Positions 44,055 through 52,411 of a stretch of 64,000 bases of DNA are shown piece by piece; within the stretch, counting starts at the first letter, position 1; each line of letters starts with the position of its first letter. The notes beneath the pieces were generated by a model that searched no databases, was not told the DNA's origin, and saw nothing but the letters and a program-made list of their open reading frames with translations. The position numbers and the translations under genes were made by a program. Origin of the DNA: Gelidibacter algens (GTDB lineage: Bacteria > Bacteroidota > Bacteroidia > Flavobacteriales > Flavobacteriaceae); assembly GCF_001678675.1 (NCBI RefSeq), contig NZ_LZRN01000016.1:16107-80106 (forward strand), given 5' to 3'.

Positions 44055-44825
44055 TTAATGAACAAACTTTGTACCCACTTGTTTATTGTCGATGATATCC
44101 ACAATCACATTGGCGCGTTTTCCATTGGCGATATAAGTAGGAATATTTTTTTCGGCTGTGCCTTTGGCAATTTTTAATTTCGAAGCCATTCCGCCTCTTC
44201 CTTCGCCTTCTTTTTTATTGGAATCCATGACATAATGCTCCACAGCTTGGTCAACCGTAACCTCTTTAAGCTGTCTAGAATCCTTATCATCAGGGTGTCC
44301 TGTCCATAGGCCATCAGTATCTGATAGAATGATCAATCGGTCCACATCCAATAATTCAGCTACCAAACTGGCCAGCTCATCATTATCAGAAAACATAGAC
44401 ATGGTTAATGACGTCGCATCATCTTCATTGGCAATAGGAGTTATTCCTTCTGAAAGGAGGCCTTCATAACAATTAATCATATTTTGGCGGTGCTTGCCAA
44501 TGTCAAAATCACGTTTAGTTGCCAATACCTGAGCGCAACGCATTCCATAATCATGGAATAGACTGTAATAATGGCGCATCATTCTTGGTTGTCCCACTGC
44601 AGAATAAACTTGTCTTCTAATGGCAGGATCTGTAATTTTAGTTTCCCCAAGGATCTCTCTACCCGCAATTGCTGAACCTGAAGACACGAGGATGACCTCA
44701 ATGTTTCGTTCGTTTAAAACAGATATTTGTCTTACCAATTCCTTTAAAACTGGACCTAAAATTCTATTATCTTTATTGGTCAGTACATTGGTACCAACTT
44801 TTACTAATACACGTTTCGTTTCCAT
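44055..44825 (-). CDS. proB: glutamate 5-kinase, short form
   Basis: 256 residues of the amino-acid-kinase fold; phosphorylates glutamate with ATP in the first step of proline synthesis. Motifs: VLVKVGTNVLTNKDNR, VSSGSAIAGREILG, NEDDATSLTMSMFSDNDELASLVA (in outline), ILSDTDGLWTGHP and GGMASKLKIAKGTAE. The C-terminal PUA domain of the E. coli enzyme (367 residues) is absent, as in several other bacterial lineages. The start lies two bases after the proC stop, so proC and proB are one unit. Confidence 0.95.
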   Translation of the reverse strand: METKRVLVKVGTNVLTNKDNRILGPVLKELVRQISVLNERNIEVILVSSGSAIAGREILGETKITDPAIRRQVYSAVGQPRMMRHYYSLFHDYGMRCAQVLATKRDFDIGKHRQNMINCYEGLLSEGITPIANEDDATSLTMSMFSDNDELASLVAELLDVDRLIILSDTDGLWTGHPDDKDSRQLKEVTVDQAVEHYVMDSNKKEGEGRGGMASKLKIAKGTAEKNIPTYIANGKRANVIVDIIDNKQVGTKFVH

Positions 44826-44827
44826 TG

Positions 44828-45631
44828 TTATTTTTTTCCCAATTCAACGGCTCTGTCAAATGCTGCATAGGCCGCATCTTGAATAAGTTGTTTTACATTA
44901 TTATCATCCATAGAATCAATGGCTGCTTGTGTGGTGCCTCCTTTTGAAGCGACTTTGGCAATCCAAGATTTTGGTGAAATGTCATTTTGATTGAAGAGCT
45001 CAATAGCGCCTTCAAACGTATTGCTTACGAGAACTTTGGAATCGTAATCTGAAAAGCCCATTTTTAAGGCGGCTTCCAACATTGATTGCATAAAGTAGAA
45101 TACGTAAGCGGGTCCACTTCCTGAGATTCCTGTAGAGGCATCAATAAAATTTTCAGTCTCTACATGGATTGACGTTCCTGTGGTATCCAAAAGGTTTCTC
45201 ACCATGAGCAATTCTACTTTTGAAACTTCCTCAGATTCTGTGTAAGATGTGACGCCTTTTCCAACTTGAGCTGGCAAATTTGGCATTGTTCTGACTACTT
45301 TATTTTGACCCAAGTGTTCTTGGATAGTTTGTATGGTAACACCTGCCATCAACGATACAAAAATCTGCTCATCGTTGAGCATAGGCTTCATTTTCTCAAA
45401 TAAGTCTTCACTGTGAAAGGGTTTGACTGCTATAAAAACAAGATCTGCTTTTGGCAAACAATCGTCAAGTGTGTCGTAGACCTCAAATTGAGGTTGTTGT
45501 CTTAAGGTTTCTATTTTTTTTGGATCGGTGTCAAAAATCCGAAGTTTATGCTTGCTGAGCAACGGCGAACTTGCCATTCCTTCTGCATAGGTCAATCCCA
45601 TATTTCCTGCTCCAATGACTAATACTTTCAT
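44828..45631 (-). CDS. proC: pyrroline-5-carboxylate reductase
   Basis: 267 residues. Last step of proline synthesis: NAD(P)H reduction of pyrroline-5-carboxylate. N-terminal Rossmann motif VIGAGNMGLTYAEGM, VFIAVKPFHSEDLF, VRTMPNLPAQVGKG, and the C-terminal signature GISGSGPAYVFYFM with SKGGTTQAAIDSM. First gene of the proline operon (proC-proB-proA), so all three proline genes are together and read leftward. Confidence 0.96.
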   Translation of the reverse strand: MKVLVIGAGNMGLTYAEGMASSPLLSKHKLRIFDTDPKKIETLRQQPQFEVYDTLDDCLPKADLVFIAVKPFHSEDLFEKMKPMLNDEQIFVSLMAGVTIQTIQEHLGQNKVVRTMPNLPAQVGKGVTSYTESEEVSKVELLMVRNLLDTTGTSIHVETENFIDASTGISGSGPAYVFYFMQSMLEAALKMGFSDYDSKVLVSNTFEGAIELFNQNDISPKSWIAKVASKGGTTQAAIDSMDDNNVKQLIQDAAYAAFDRAVELGKK

Positions 45632-45876
45632 GTTATAAGTTCTTGATTATCACTATTAATTTCTTCTGTAAGTGCAAGTACTGTACGGAAGTCCTATTTT
45701 ACATAACTAATTTTGAAGTTTCACTAAATTACTAATTTTGGTTGTCTAAAACCACGTTTTTGTGAATTATTGTGAGTGACCCTTGCCATATCCTCAATTG
45801 TCAATAACTGATAGGGTGACAACTTGGCGGGTTTTTGTTAGTTTGTCGGGTTGACATCTCAAATAGGGCCATAAAA

Positions 45877-45909
45877 AAACCTCACAGGTTTTGAAAACCT
45901 GTGAGGTTT
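45877..45909 (-). terminator. rho-independent terminator of pnp
   Basis: AAACCTCACAGGTTTT pairs perfectly with AAAACCTGTGAGGTTT around a single G, effectively a 13-bp stem with small loop, followed on the minus strand by TTTTTT. It is 29 bases after the pnp stop. It is the strongest terminator in the window. The rest of the 306-base gap to proC (45632-45876) shows nothing recognisable. Confidence 0.92.
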
Positions 45910-45937
45910 GAATACTATTCAAAAAGACATTTAGAAA

Positions 45938-48214
45938 TTAATCTTCTTTTTTGTCTTCTCTTGGTTTACGATCATCACGTCTGTCATCACGACGGCTATT
46001 GTCACGAGATCCGCGATTATCACGTCCGCCACTTCTGCTGTCACGGCCACCTCTATCATTGCTATCTCTTGGTGGTCTTGCTACATAACCTTCTGGTTTT
46101 TCTAACAACGCCTTACGAGATACTTTTTCCTTGCGCGTCTTAGGATCCACTCCAAAGTACTTCACTTCAAAAACATCACCCATATTGACCACATCAGAAA
46201 CATTTTCTGTACGTTCCCAAGCCAATTCACTTACGTGCAATAAAACTTCGTTTCCTGGAGCATCAGTATATTCTACAACAGCACCAAAATCTAACATTTT
46301 AATAACTTTCACTTCGTAAGAGCCACCAACGGTTGGTTTGAACAAGATCGAATCGATTTTAGCCAATACCGCATCAATACCTTCTTGGTTGGTACCTAAA
46401 ATTTCCACAATACCTTCTTCAGTAATAGGATCTTCGTTGATAACGATCGTAGTTTTAGTCGATTTCTGTAATTCTTGAATTACTTTTCCACCAGGTCCAA
46501 TTAATGCGCCAATGAATTCGTTAGGAATTACACGGGTAATCATTTTAGGAGCATGTGCTTTTACATCAGCATTTGGCTGTGCAATAGTTTCATTCAATTT
46601 ATCAAGAATATGTAAACGACCGTCACGTGCTTGTTTCAGTGCATTTACCAAAATTTCGTAACCTAATCCTTTGACCTTGATGTCCATCTGACAAGCCGTG
46701 ATACCATCTGCAGTACCCGTCACTTTAAAGTCCATATCACCTAAATGATCTTCATCACCTAAAATATCAGATAAAACGGCATACTTTCCAGATTTTGCAT
46801 CAGAAATCAATCCCATGGCAATACCAGAAACCGGTTTTTTCAACTGAACGCCAGCATCCATCAATGCCATAGTTCCTGCACAAACGGTAGCCATAGAAGA
46901 CGACCCGTTGCTTTCCAATACTTCAGATACTACTCTTACAGTATAAGGACAATCTGCAGGCACCATATTTTTCAAAGCACGTTGTGCCAAGTTACCATGT
47001 CCTACCTCACGACGTGAAGTGCCACGGATTGGTCTGGCTTCACCTGTTGAAAAAGGAGGGAAGTTATAATGTAAATAGAAACGCTCTTCACCTTCAAAAG
47101 ATGGCATATCTATTTGGTTGGCTTCTCTTGAAGTTCCCAAAGTAACCGTAGCCAAGGCTTGAGTTTCACCACGTGTAAAAATGGCTGAACCATGGGTGGA
47201 TGGTAAATAATCTACTTCACACCAGATAGGTCTGATTTGGTCAGTTTTTCTACCGTCAAGACGTAAGCCTTCATTTAAGGTAAGGTCTCTAATGGCAGCT
47301 TTTTCTGCTTTGTAATAATATTTAGATACCATCCCGCCGTAATCAGCCAATTCCTCTTCAGAAAATGTGGCTTTGATTTCTTCTTTGATCGCGTCAAATG
47401 CAGCACTGCGTTCGTGTTTTGCCGAACCTGCTTGGGCGATTGCATATACTTTATCATATGCCATCTCGTGAATTTTATTTGCTAAATCAGCATCTTCACG
47501 TTCTGCGTCATACTCACGTACTTCTTTTCTACCGAAAGCTTCTGCTAATTTCATTTGAGCAGCACACTGAATTTTAATAGCTTCATGGGCGAATTTGATC
47601 GCTTCAGCCATCTCTTCTTCAGAAATCTCATGCATTTCACCTTCCACCATCATAACAGAATCTGCTGATGCACCAATCATCATATCGATGTCTGATTCTA
47701 GCAATTGTGCTCTGGTTGGGTTGATGATAAATTCTCCGTTGATACGGCCAACTCTGGCTTCAGAGATAGCGCATTCAAATGGAAAATCGGATAGCTGAAT
47801 CGCAGCAGATGCAGCCAATCCAGCCATAGCATCTGGCATCACATTTTCGTCATGAGACATTAATTGGATCATCACTTGTGTTTCAGCATGGTAATCCTTT
47901 GGGAATAATGGACGCAATACACGGTCCACCAAACGCATGGTCAATACTTCACCATCACTTGGTCTTGCTTCTCTTTTAAAGAACCCTCCAGGGTAACGTC
48001 CTGAGGCTGCAAATTTTTCTCTGTAGTCTACTGTTAACGGTAAAAAGTCAACATCACTTTGTTTGTAATTGGAAACAACGGTACATAATAACATACAGTT
48101 TCCTGATTGCACAACAACGGAACCATGGGCTTGTTTGGCCAATTTTCCGGTTTCGATGGAGATTGTGCGTCCATCACCAAGGTCAATGACCTCTTTAAAA
48201 ACTTTTGGAATCAT
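45938..48214 (-). CDS. pnp: polyribonucleotide nucleotidyltransferase (PNPase)
   Basis: 758 residues. Phosphorolytic 3'-5' exoribonuclease of RNA decay. Two RNase PH domains (residues about 1-235 with [20 protein letters not shown]; about 325-555 with [19 protein letters not shown] and [16 protein letters not shown]), a KH domain ([16 protein letters not shown]) and an S1 domain ([17 protein letters not shown]). The C-terminus is a roughly 45-residue Arg/Gly/Asp tail ([16 protein letters not shown]), an RNA-binding extension not found in E. coli PNPase. It follows rpsO, the same order as in many bacteria. Confidence 0.97.
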   Translation of the reverse strand: MIPKVFKEVIDLGDGRTISIETGKLAKQAHGSVVVQSGNCMLLCTVVSNYKQSDVDFLPLTVDYREKFAASGRYPGGFFKREARPSDGEVLTMRLVDRVLRPLFPKDYHAETQVMIQLMSHDENVMPDAMAGLAASAAIQLSDFPFECAISEARVGRINGEFIINPTRAQLLESDIDMMIGASADSVMMVEGEMHEISEEEMAEAIKFAHEAIKIQCAAQMKLAEAFGRKEVREYDAEREDADLANKIHEMAYDKVYAIAQAGSAKHERSAAFDAIKEEIKATFSEEELADYGGMVSKYYYKAEKAAIRDLTLNEGLRLDGRKTDQIRPIWCEVDYLPSTHGSAIFTRGETQALATVTLGTSREANQIDMPSFEGEERFYLHYNFPPFSTGEARPIRGTSRREVGHGNLAQRALKNMVPADCPYTVRVVSEVLESNGSSSMATVCAGTMALMDAGVQLKKPVSGIAMGLISDAKSGKYAVLSDILGDEDHLGDMDFKVTGTADGITACQMDIKVKGLGYEILVNALKQARDGRLHILDKLNETIAQPNADVKAHAPKMITRVIPNEFIGALIGPGGKVIQELQKSTKTTIVINEDPITEEGIVEILGTNQEGIDAVLAKIDSILFKPTVGGSYEVKVIKMLDFGAVVEYTDAPGNEVLLHVSELAWERTENVSDVVNMGDVFEVKYFGVDPKTRKEKVSRKALLEKPEGYVARPPRDSNDRGGRDSRSGGRDNRGSRDNSRRDDRRDDRKPREDKKED

Positions 48215-48340
48215 AATTTTTTCAATTCTAATTAAACAATGGTCGTTGTGTTGTTGTTGTGTAGTGTTGTGTGTGGACCAATGAAAAACTGTAATTAGCT
48301 TCTTCTACTTCGAATGTTTGACGCTTTCGATTGCGTTGAT

Positions 48341-48470
48341 ATTATTATTATTATTATTATTATTTGGGCGTTCCCCTAAAAAGGGTCGGGCTTTCCGCTA
48401 CAAGTCCTCGCATTGCCCGATAAAAATCGGGAAATGCTGTGGGCTTTTCACTGCAATCCCTAACGCAAAC
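48341..48470. repeat. ATT microsatellite and a dispersed GGGTCGGGCTTTCCGCT-type element
   Basis: Seven to eight ATT units (48341-48363) border a roughly 105-base element containing GGGCGTTCCCC, GGGTCGGGCTTTCCGCTACA and CAATCCCTAACGCAAAC, words typical of a short non-coding repeat seen in many Bacteroidota genomes (from memory). Within it CATTGCCCGAT pairs with ATCGGGAAATG (48411-48436, one mismatch). It lies between rpsO and pnp. A GTTGTTGTT-rich stretch precedes pnp at 48244-48276. Confidence 0.65.
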
Positions 48471-48475
48471 AAAAA

Positions 48476-48496
48476 ACCACGACTAAAAGGCGTGGT
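48476..48496 (-). terminator. rho-independent terminator of rpsO
   Basis: On the minus strand ACCACG / CGTGGT with a nine-base loop, followed directly by TTTTTTG. It lies 11 bases after the rpsO stop, so pnp is probably also transcribed from its own promoter or by read-through. Confidence 0.85.
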
Positions 48497-48507
48497 CTTG
48501 TGCTTGA

Positions 48508-48777
48508 TTATTTTCTTAATCCTAATTCTTTTACGATGGCACGATATCTTAAGACATCTTTTTTGGTCAGGTAATCGAGCAATGCACGACGCTTACCAAC
48601 TAGCATTACCAAAGAACGCTCTGTATTATAATCCTTGCGGTTATTTTTTAAGTGTCCTGTTAAATGTTTGATTCTGTAAGTAAACAAAGCAATTTGTCCT
48701 TCCGCAGAACCGGTGTCTTTTGCACCTTTACCGTATTTGGTAAAGATGTCTTCTTTTTCTTTTTGATCTAAATACAT
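48508..48777 (-). CDS. rpsO: 30S ribosomal protein S15
   Basis: 89 residues from the ATG at 48777 (MYLDQKEKEDIFTKYG), the correct length for S15; the frame is open 17 codons upstream but that part is leader. Conserved features: GSAEGQIALFTYRIKHLTGHL, the helix SLVMLVGKRRALLDYL that binds 16S rRNA, and the basic C-terminus. S15 represses its own mRNA in several phyla. The upstream leader contains a hairpin. Confidence 0.97.
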   Translation of the reverse strand: MYLDQKEKEDIFTKYGKGAKDTGSAEGQIALFTYRIKHLTGHLKNNRKDYNTERSLVMLVGKRRALLDYLTKKDVLRYRAIVKELGLRK

Positions 48778-48809
48778 GCTAATATTGTTGTAAATGATTG
48801 TTATGTATG

Positions 48810-48840
48810 TTGAAAGTCGTTCTTTCAAGCGGCAAAGATA
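48810..48840 (-). promoter_or_regulatory. rpsO promoter -7 box and leader hairpin
   Basis: The minus strand has TATCTTTG at 48840-48833, so transcription should start near 48826. The first transcribed bases form TTGAAAG / CTTTCAA (48828-48822 and 48816-48810, seven perfect pairs, loop AACGA). The leader to the S15 ATG is about 50 bases. No TTG at -33 spacing was found. Confidence 0.5.
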
Positions 48841-48964
48841 ACAATAATATTGAAATTTTATTTCTAAACCAGTATTTCTTTTGAGGCAATTATTTTGCCA
48901 AAACGGATCATCAAGTTATTGAGAAATAAGTAGTTTTGAATGCTAGTAACCCGTTCGCAATCAC

Positions 48965-50062
48965 ATGCCGATATCCCTTCCATTTATAAAAGAAAAACTT
49001 TTTGAAAATATATTCAATAATGCTTCAAATGGTATTGCCATTGTTGGGCTGGACTTTAGTTGGGTTAAGGTCAATACGAGTTTGATGGATCTTTTGGGCT
49101 ATTCTGAAGAGGAATTTTACGCTATGACATTTCCTGACATCACACATAAAGATGATTTGGATGCTGATATGGAACAGTTGGGACAATTGTTAAAAGGAGA
49201 GATTGATCGATATCAAATTGAAAAGCGCTATTTCCATAAGAAAGGGGAGATTATTTGGGCGCTTTTATCGGTGTCACTGCAACTTCATGAAGACGGCACG
49301 CCACTCTATTTTATTTCGCAGATTGTTGACATTACGAAACGTAAAGAGATGCTTTGGGAAATGAATGCCATTACCGAGATCATGAAGAACCAGAATGAAA
49401 AGCTTATTGATTTTGCCAATATTGCCACACATGACATTCGTAGCCACATTGGCAACTTAGGGTTGATTACTGGTTTTATGGAAGAAGAAGTTGAGGGCAT
49501 ACAAGATGACGGTAACTTCAAGATGCTCAAGGAAGCACTTATCCAACTTGAAAATACACTGTCACATCTCAATGAGGTCAGAAAGGAAGAGTTTAATGGT
49601 CGTGGACATTTGAAAGCCTTGAATTTGAATGCATTTGTAGTCAAAGTCATTTATAATATCAATGCCATTGCAAGACATGAAGACTGTGAAATTATTAATG
49701 AAGTAGATGGCACCATCCAAGTGCTTGCCGTTCCCATATATTTGGAGAGCGTTATTCTCAACCTATTGACCAATGCCATAAAATACAGCGCAACTAAACG
49801 CAATTCCTATATACGATTGCGAACAATCATCTCTGACGATTTTGTCATCTTGGAGGTTATCGACAATGGTTTGGGAATAGATTTGGATAAACACCGCCAT
49901 AACATATTTCAATTAAAGCAAACATTCCACCATCATAAAGATTCTAGAGGTGTCGGTTTGTTCATCACAAAAAACCATGTCGAAACTATGGGTGGAAAAA
50001 TAGAGGTTGAAAGTCAGGTGGATGAAGGCTCTACATTTAGCGTCTTTCTTCAGGAAGCTTGA
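48965..50062 (+). CDS. PAS-domain sensor histidine kinase
   Basis: 365 residues, no membrane segment, so a cytosolic sensor. N-terminal PAS domain (residues about 13-130, LFENIFNNASNGIAIVGLDF ... IVDITKRKEM). The phospho-acceptor is His156 in ATHDIRSHIGNL; then N box ILNLLTNAIKYS, G1 box DNGLGID and G2 box SRGVGLFITKNHVE. All catalytic boxes are intact. No response regulator is adjacent, so it is an orphan kinase. The ligand is unknown; the PAS could bind a small molecule or haem. Confidence 0.92.
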   Translation: MPISLPFIKEKLFENIFNNASNGIAIVGLDFSWVKVNTSLMDLLGYSEEEFYAMTFPDITHKDDLDADMEQLGQLLKGEIDRYQIEKRYFHKKGEIIWALLSVSLQLHEDGTPLYFISQIVDITKRKEMLWEMNAITEIMKNQNEKLIDFANIATHDIRSHIGNLGLITGFMEEEVEGIQDDGNFKMLKEALIQLENTLSHLNEVRKEEFNGRGHLKALNLNAFVVKVIYNINAIARHEDCEIINEVDGTIQVLAVPIYLESVILNLLTNAIKYSATKRNSYIRLRTIISDDFVILEVIDNGLGIDLDKHRHNIFQLKQTFHHHKDSRGVGLFITKNHVETMGGKIEVESQVDEGSTFSVFLQEA

Positions 50063-50082
50063 GATTTGAAGCCATAAAAAAA

Positions 50083-50128
50083 ACCAGCATTACATACCCA
50101 ACTATTGAGTATGGTACGTATTGCTGGT
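50083..50128. terminator. bidirectional terminator between the kinase gene and accD
   Basis: ACCAGCATTACATACCC (50083-50099) pairs with GGTACGTATTGCTGGT (50113-50128) with few mismatches. On the minus strand it is followed by eight T, making a strong terminator for accD; on the + strand AATCTTTT follows. Confidence 0.85.
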
Positions 50129-50148
50129 AATCTTTTAATGCATATTCT

Positions 50149-51006
50149 TTAAGCGCGCAACGGTTGGTTGGTAATCAAATCAATATATTGATTGACCTTG
50201 TTTTTCAAATCCTTGCGTTCAGTTATAAAATCCAAAAAGCCATGTTCCAATAAAAACTCAGCGGTTTGGAAATTTTCAGGGAGTTCTTGTCCAGTGGTGT
50301 CTCTTACTACACGAGGTCCTGCAAAACCAATTAAAGCTCCAGGCTCACTAATATTGATATCTCCCAGCATGGCAAAAGAGGCGGTTGTGCCTCCAGTGGT
50401 TGGGTCCGTACATAAAGAAATATAAGGAATTCCCGCATCAGCCAATTGTGCCAATTTAGCCGCTGTTTTGGCCAATTGCATCAGTGATAAAGCAGCTTCC
50501 TGCATACGGGCACCACCAGATTTTGAGATGATCATAAATGGGAGTTTCTTTTTCAGCGCATATTCTCCGGCGCGTGCAATCTTTTCACCCACAACACTTC
50601 CCATTGAACCTCCAATAAAAGCGAAATCCATACAGGCTATCACAATGTTTTTACCTTTAGATTTTCCAACGGCACAACGTACCGCGTCTTTAAGGTTGGT
50701 TTTGGCTTCAGCAGCTTTCAAACGGTCTGGATATTTTTTGGTATCCTCAAATTTTAAGGGGTCTTTAGATGATAAATTCGCATCCAATTCCTTGAATTTA
50801 TTATCATCAAATAAAATCTGAAAATATTCCTTACTGCCAATTCTTACATGGTATCCATCTTCTGGACTTACAAAGAAATTTTTCTCCAGTTCTTCAGTAT
50901 CTATAATTTTACCCGTTGGAGATTTGTACCACAAGCCTTTCGGCGTGTCTTTCTTCTCCTCTGTAGTAGTGGTGATTCCTTTTGTTTTTCTTTTAAACCA
51001 AGACAT
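50149..51006 (-). CDS. accD: acetyl-CoA carboxylase carboxyltransferase subunit beta
   Basis: 285 residues. Carboxyltransferase half of acetyl-CoA carboxylase, making malonyl-CoA for fatty acid synthesis. Crotonase-like core: [74 protein letters not shown]. In E. coli the N-terminal part has a four-cysteine zinc finger; here the equivalent [19 protein letters not shown] ... FVSPEDGYH has no cysteine at all, so no zinc ribbon. The function is otherwise expected to be normal. It follows the aldolase gene by 83 bases. Confidence 0.96.
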   Translation of the reverse strand: MSWFKRKTKGITTTTEEKKDTPKGLWYKSPTGKIIDTEELEKNFFVSPEDGYHVRIGSKEYFQILFDDNKFKELDANLSSKDPLKFEDTKKYPDRLKAAEAKTNLKDAVRCAVGKSKGKNIVIACMDFAFIGGSMGSVVGEKIARAGEYALKKKLPFMIISKSGGARMQEAALSLMQLAKTAAKLAQLADAGIPYISLCTDPTTGGTTASFAMLGDINISEPGALIGFAGPRVVRDTTGQELPENFQTAEFLLEHGFLDFITERKDLKNKVNQYIDLITNQPLRA

Positions 51007-51089
51007 TTTGATTAACGATTTTAGATTTATGATTGCAGATTTTTGAAGTTAAAAACCTGCAATCAAAAGTTAGCTTTAGTCGGGCAAAG

Positions 51090-52157
51090 TTATAAAGTAT
51101 TTACGTTATTTAAATCTTCAAATGCTTTTTTTAATCTCTCAACAAATGTTTCTTCACCTTTTCTAAGCCAAACACGTGGGTCATAATACTTCTTGTTTGG
51201 AGAATCTGCACCATCAGGACTCCCAATTTGTGCGTTTAAATAGGCTTCACTCTTTTTGAAATAGTCACGTATGCCGCTCATAAAGGCATATTGCATGTCT
51301 GTATCAATATTCATTTTAATTACTCCATATCCAATGGCCTCTTTAATTTCTTCACTGCTAGATCCGGATCCGCCGTGGAATACAAAATCAATATGGTTAT
51401 GTGGTAGATTGTGTTTTTTGGATAAAAATTCCTGTGAGTTTTTAAGGATTTTTGGTGTCAATTTCACGTTTCCAGGCTTATAAACGCCATGCACGTTTCC
51501 AAAGGCTGCAGCAATGGTAAATTGATCGCTTACTTTGCTCAATTCTTCATAAGCATAGGCTACTTCTTCAGGTTGTGTGTATAATTTAGAATCATCAACA
51601 TCAGTGTTGTCCACACCATCTTCTTCACCACCGGTAATGCCCAGCTCGATTTCTAAGGTCATTCCCATTTTGCTCATGCGCTTCAAATAGGTCTTACAAA
51701 TCTCAATATTTTCTTCAAGAGGTTCTTCTGAAAGATCAATCATATGTGAACTGTACAATGGCTTGCCAGTTTCCTCAAAATGCTTTTCACCGGCATCCAA
51801 CAGACCGTCAATCCAAGGGAGTAATTTTTTTGCACAATGGTCTGTGTGTAAAATTACAGGTACCCCATAAGCATCTGCCATCAAATGCACGTGTTTTGCT
51901 CCGGCAATACCACCTGCGATGGCTGCTTTTTGTCCGTCATTGCTCAACCCCTTACCGGCATTAAAAACAGCACCGCCATTGGAGAATTGAATGATTACTG
52001 GCGCGTTTAACGCGGCAGCAGTTTCTAGGACAGCATTGATAGTGTTGGATCCGATAACGTTAACCGCTGGTAAAGCGAAGTTTTTCTCTTTTGCAAGTTT
52101 AAAAATAGCTTGCACCTCTTTGCCTGTAGCAACTCCTGGTTTTATAGTGTGGCTCAT
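51090..52157 (-). CDS. fbaA: class II fructose-bisphosphate aldolase
   Basis: 355 residues of the E. coli FbaA type. Cleaves fructose-1,6-bisphosphate in glycolysis and runs in reverse in gluconeogenesis. Zinc and active-site parts: VILHTDHCAKKLLPW, LEIELGITGGEEDG, AAAFGNVHGVYKPGNV, FVFHGGSGSSSEEIKEA and MNIDTDMQYAF. A -7 box TATTTTTG (minus strand 52190-52183) is 26 bases before the ATG, without a clear TTG at -33. The gene is 83 bases upstream of accD and may be cotranscribed with it. Confidence 0.97.
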   Translation of the reverse strand: MSHTIKPGVATGKEVQAIFKLAKEKNFALPAVNVIGSNTINAVLETAAALNAPVIIQFSNGGAVFNAGKGLSNDGQKAAIAGGIAGAKHVHLMADAYGVPVILHTDHCAKKLLPWIDGLLDAGEKHFEETGKPLYSSHMIDLSEEPLEENIEICKTYLKRMSKMGMTLEIELGITGGEEDGVDNTDVDDSKLYTQPEEVAYAYEELSKVSDQFTIAAAFGNVHGVYKPGNVKLTPKILKNSQEFLSKKHNLPHNHIDFVFHGGSGSSSEEIKEAIGYGVIKMNIDTDMQYAFMSGIRDYFKKSEAYLNAQIGSPDGADSPNKKYYDPRVWLRKGEETFVERLKKAFEDLNNVNTL

Positions 52158-52411
52158 AATGTTTTAGTTGTTTGATTAGTTTCAAAAATAAGGAAATTAA
52201 AGCAAAATGATGGTTTTGAAAGTCCTCTATTTTTTAGGAAATGGATGTTTTTGGAGCGAAAACCTTGTAGTTTATATTTTGTTGCGGAGTAGGAATGGCA
52301 TTCAACGAAAGTTAAAAAACCCTAACCATTATTTTTTTAAGATACCAAGATTTCAACGCATATAAATATTGGTCTGTCGTATTGAGTTGAGGAGCGAAGT
52401 GGTATTTATAC

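Noticed and set aside
52158..52411. Possible small gene between the aldolase and the TamL-like gene
   Set aside because: No open frame with a plausible start; only a -7-like box for the aldolase.
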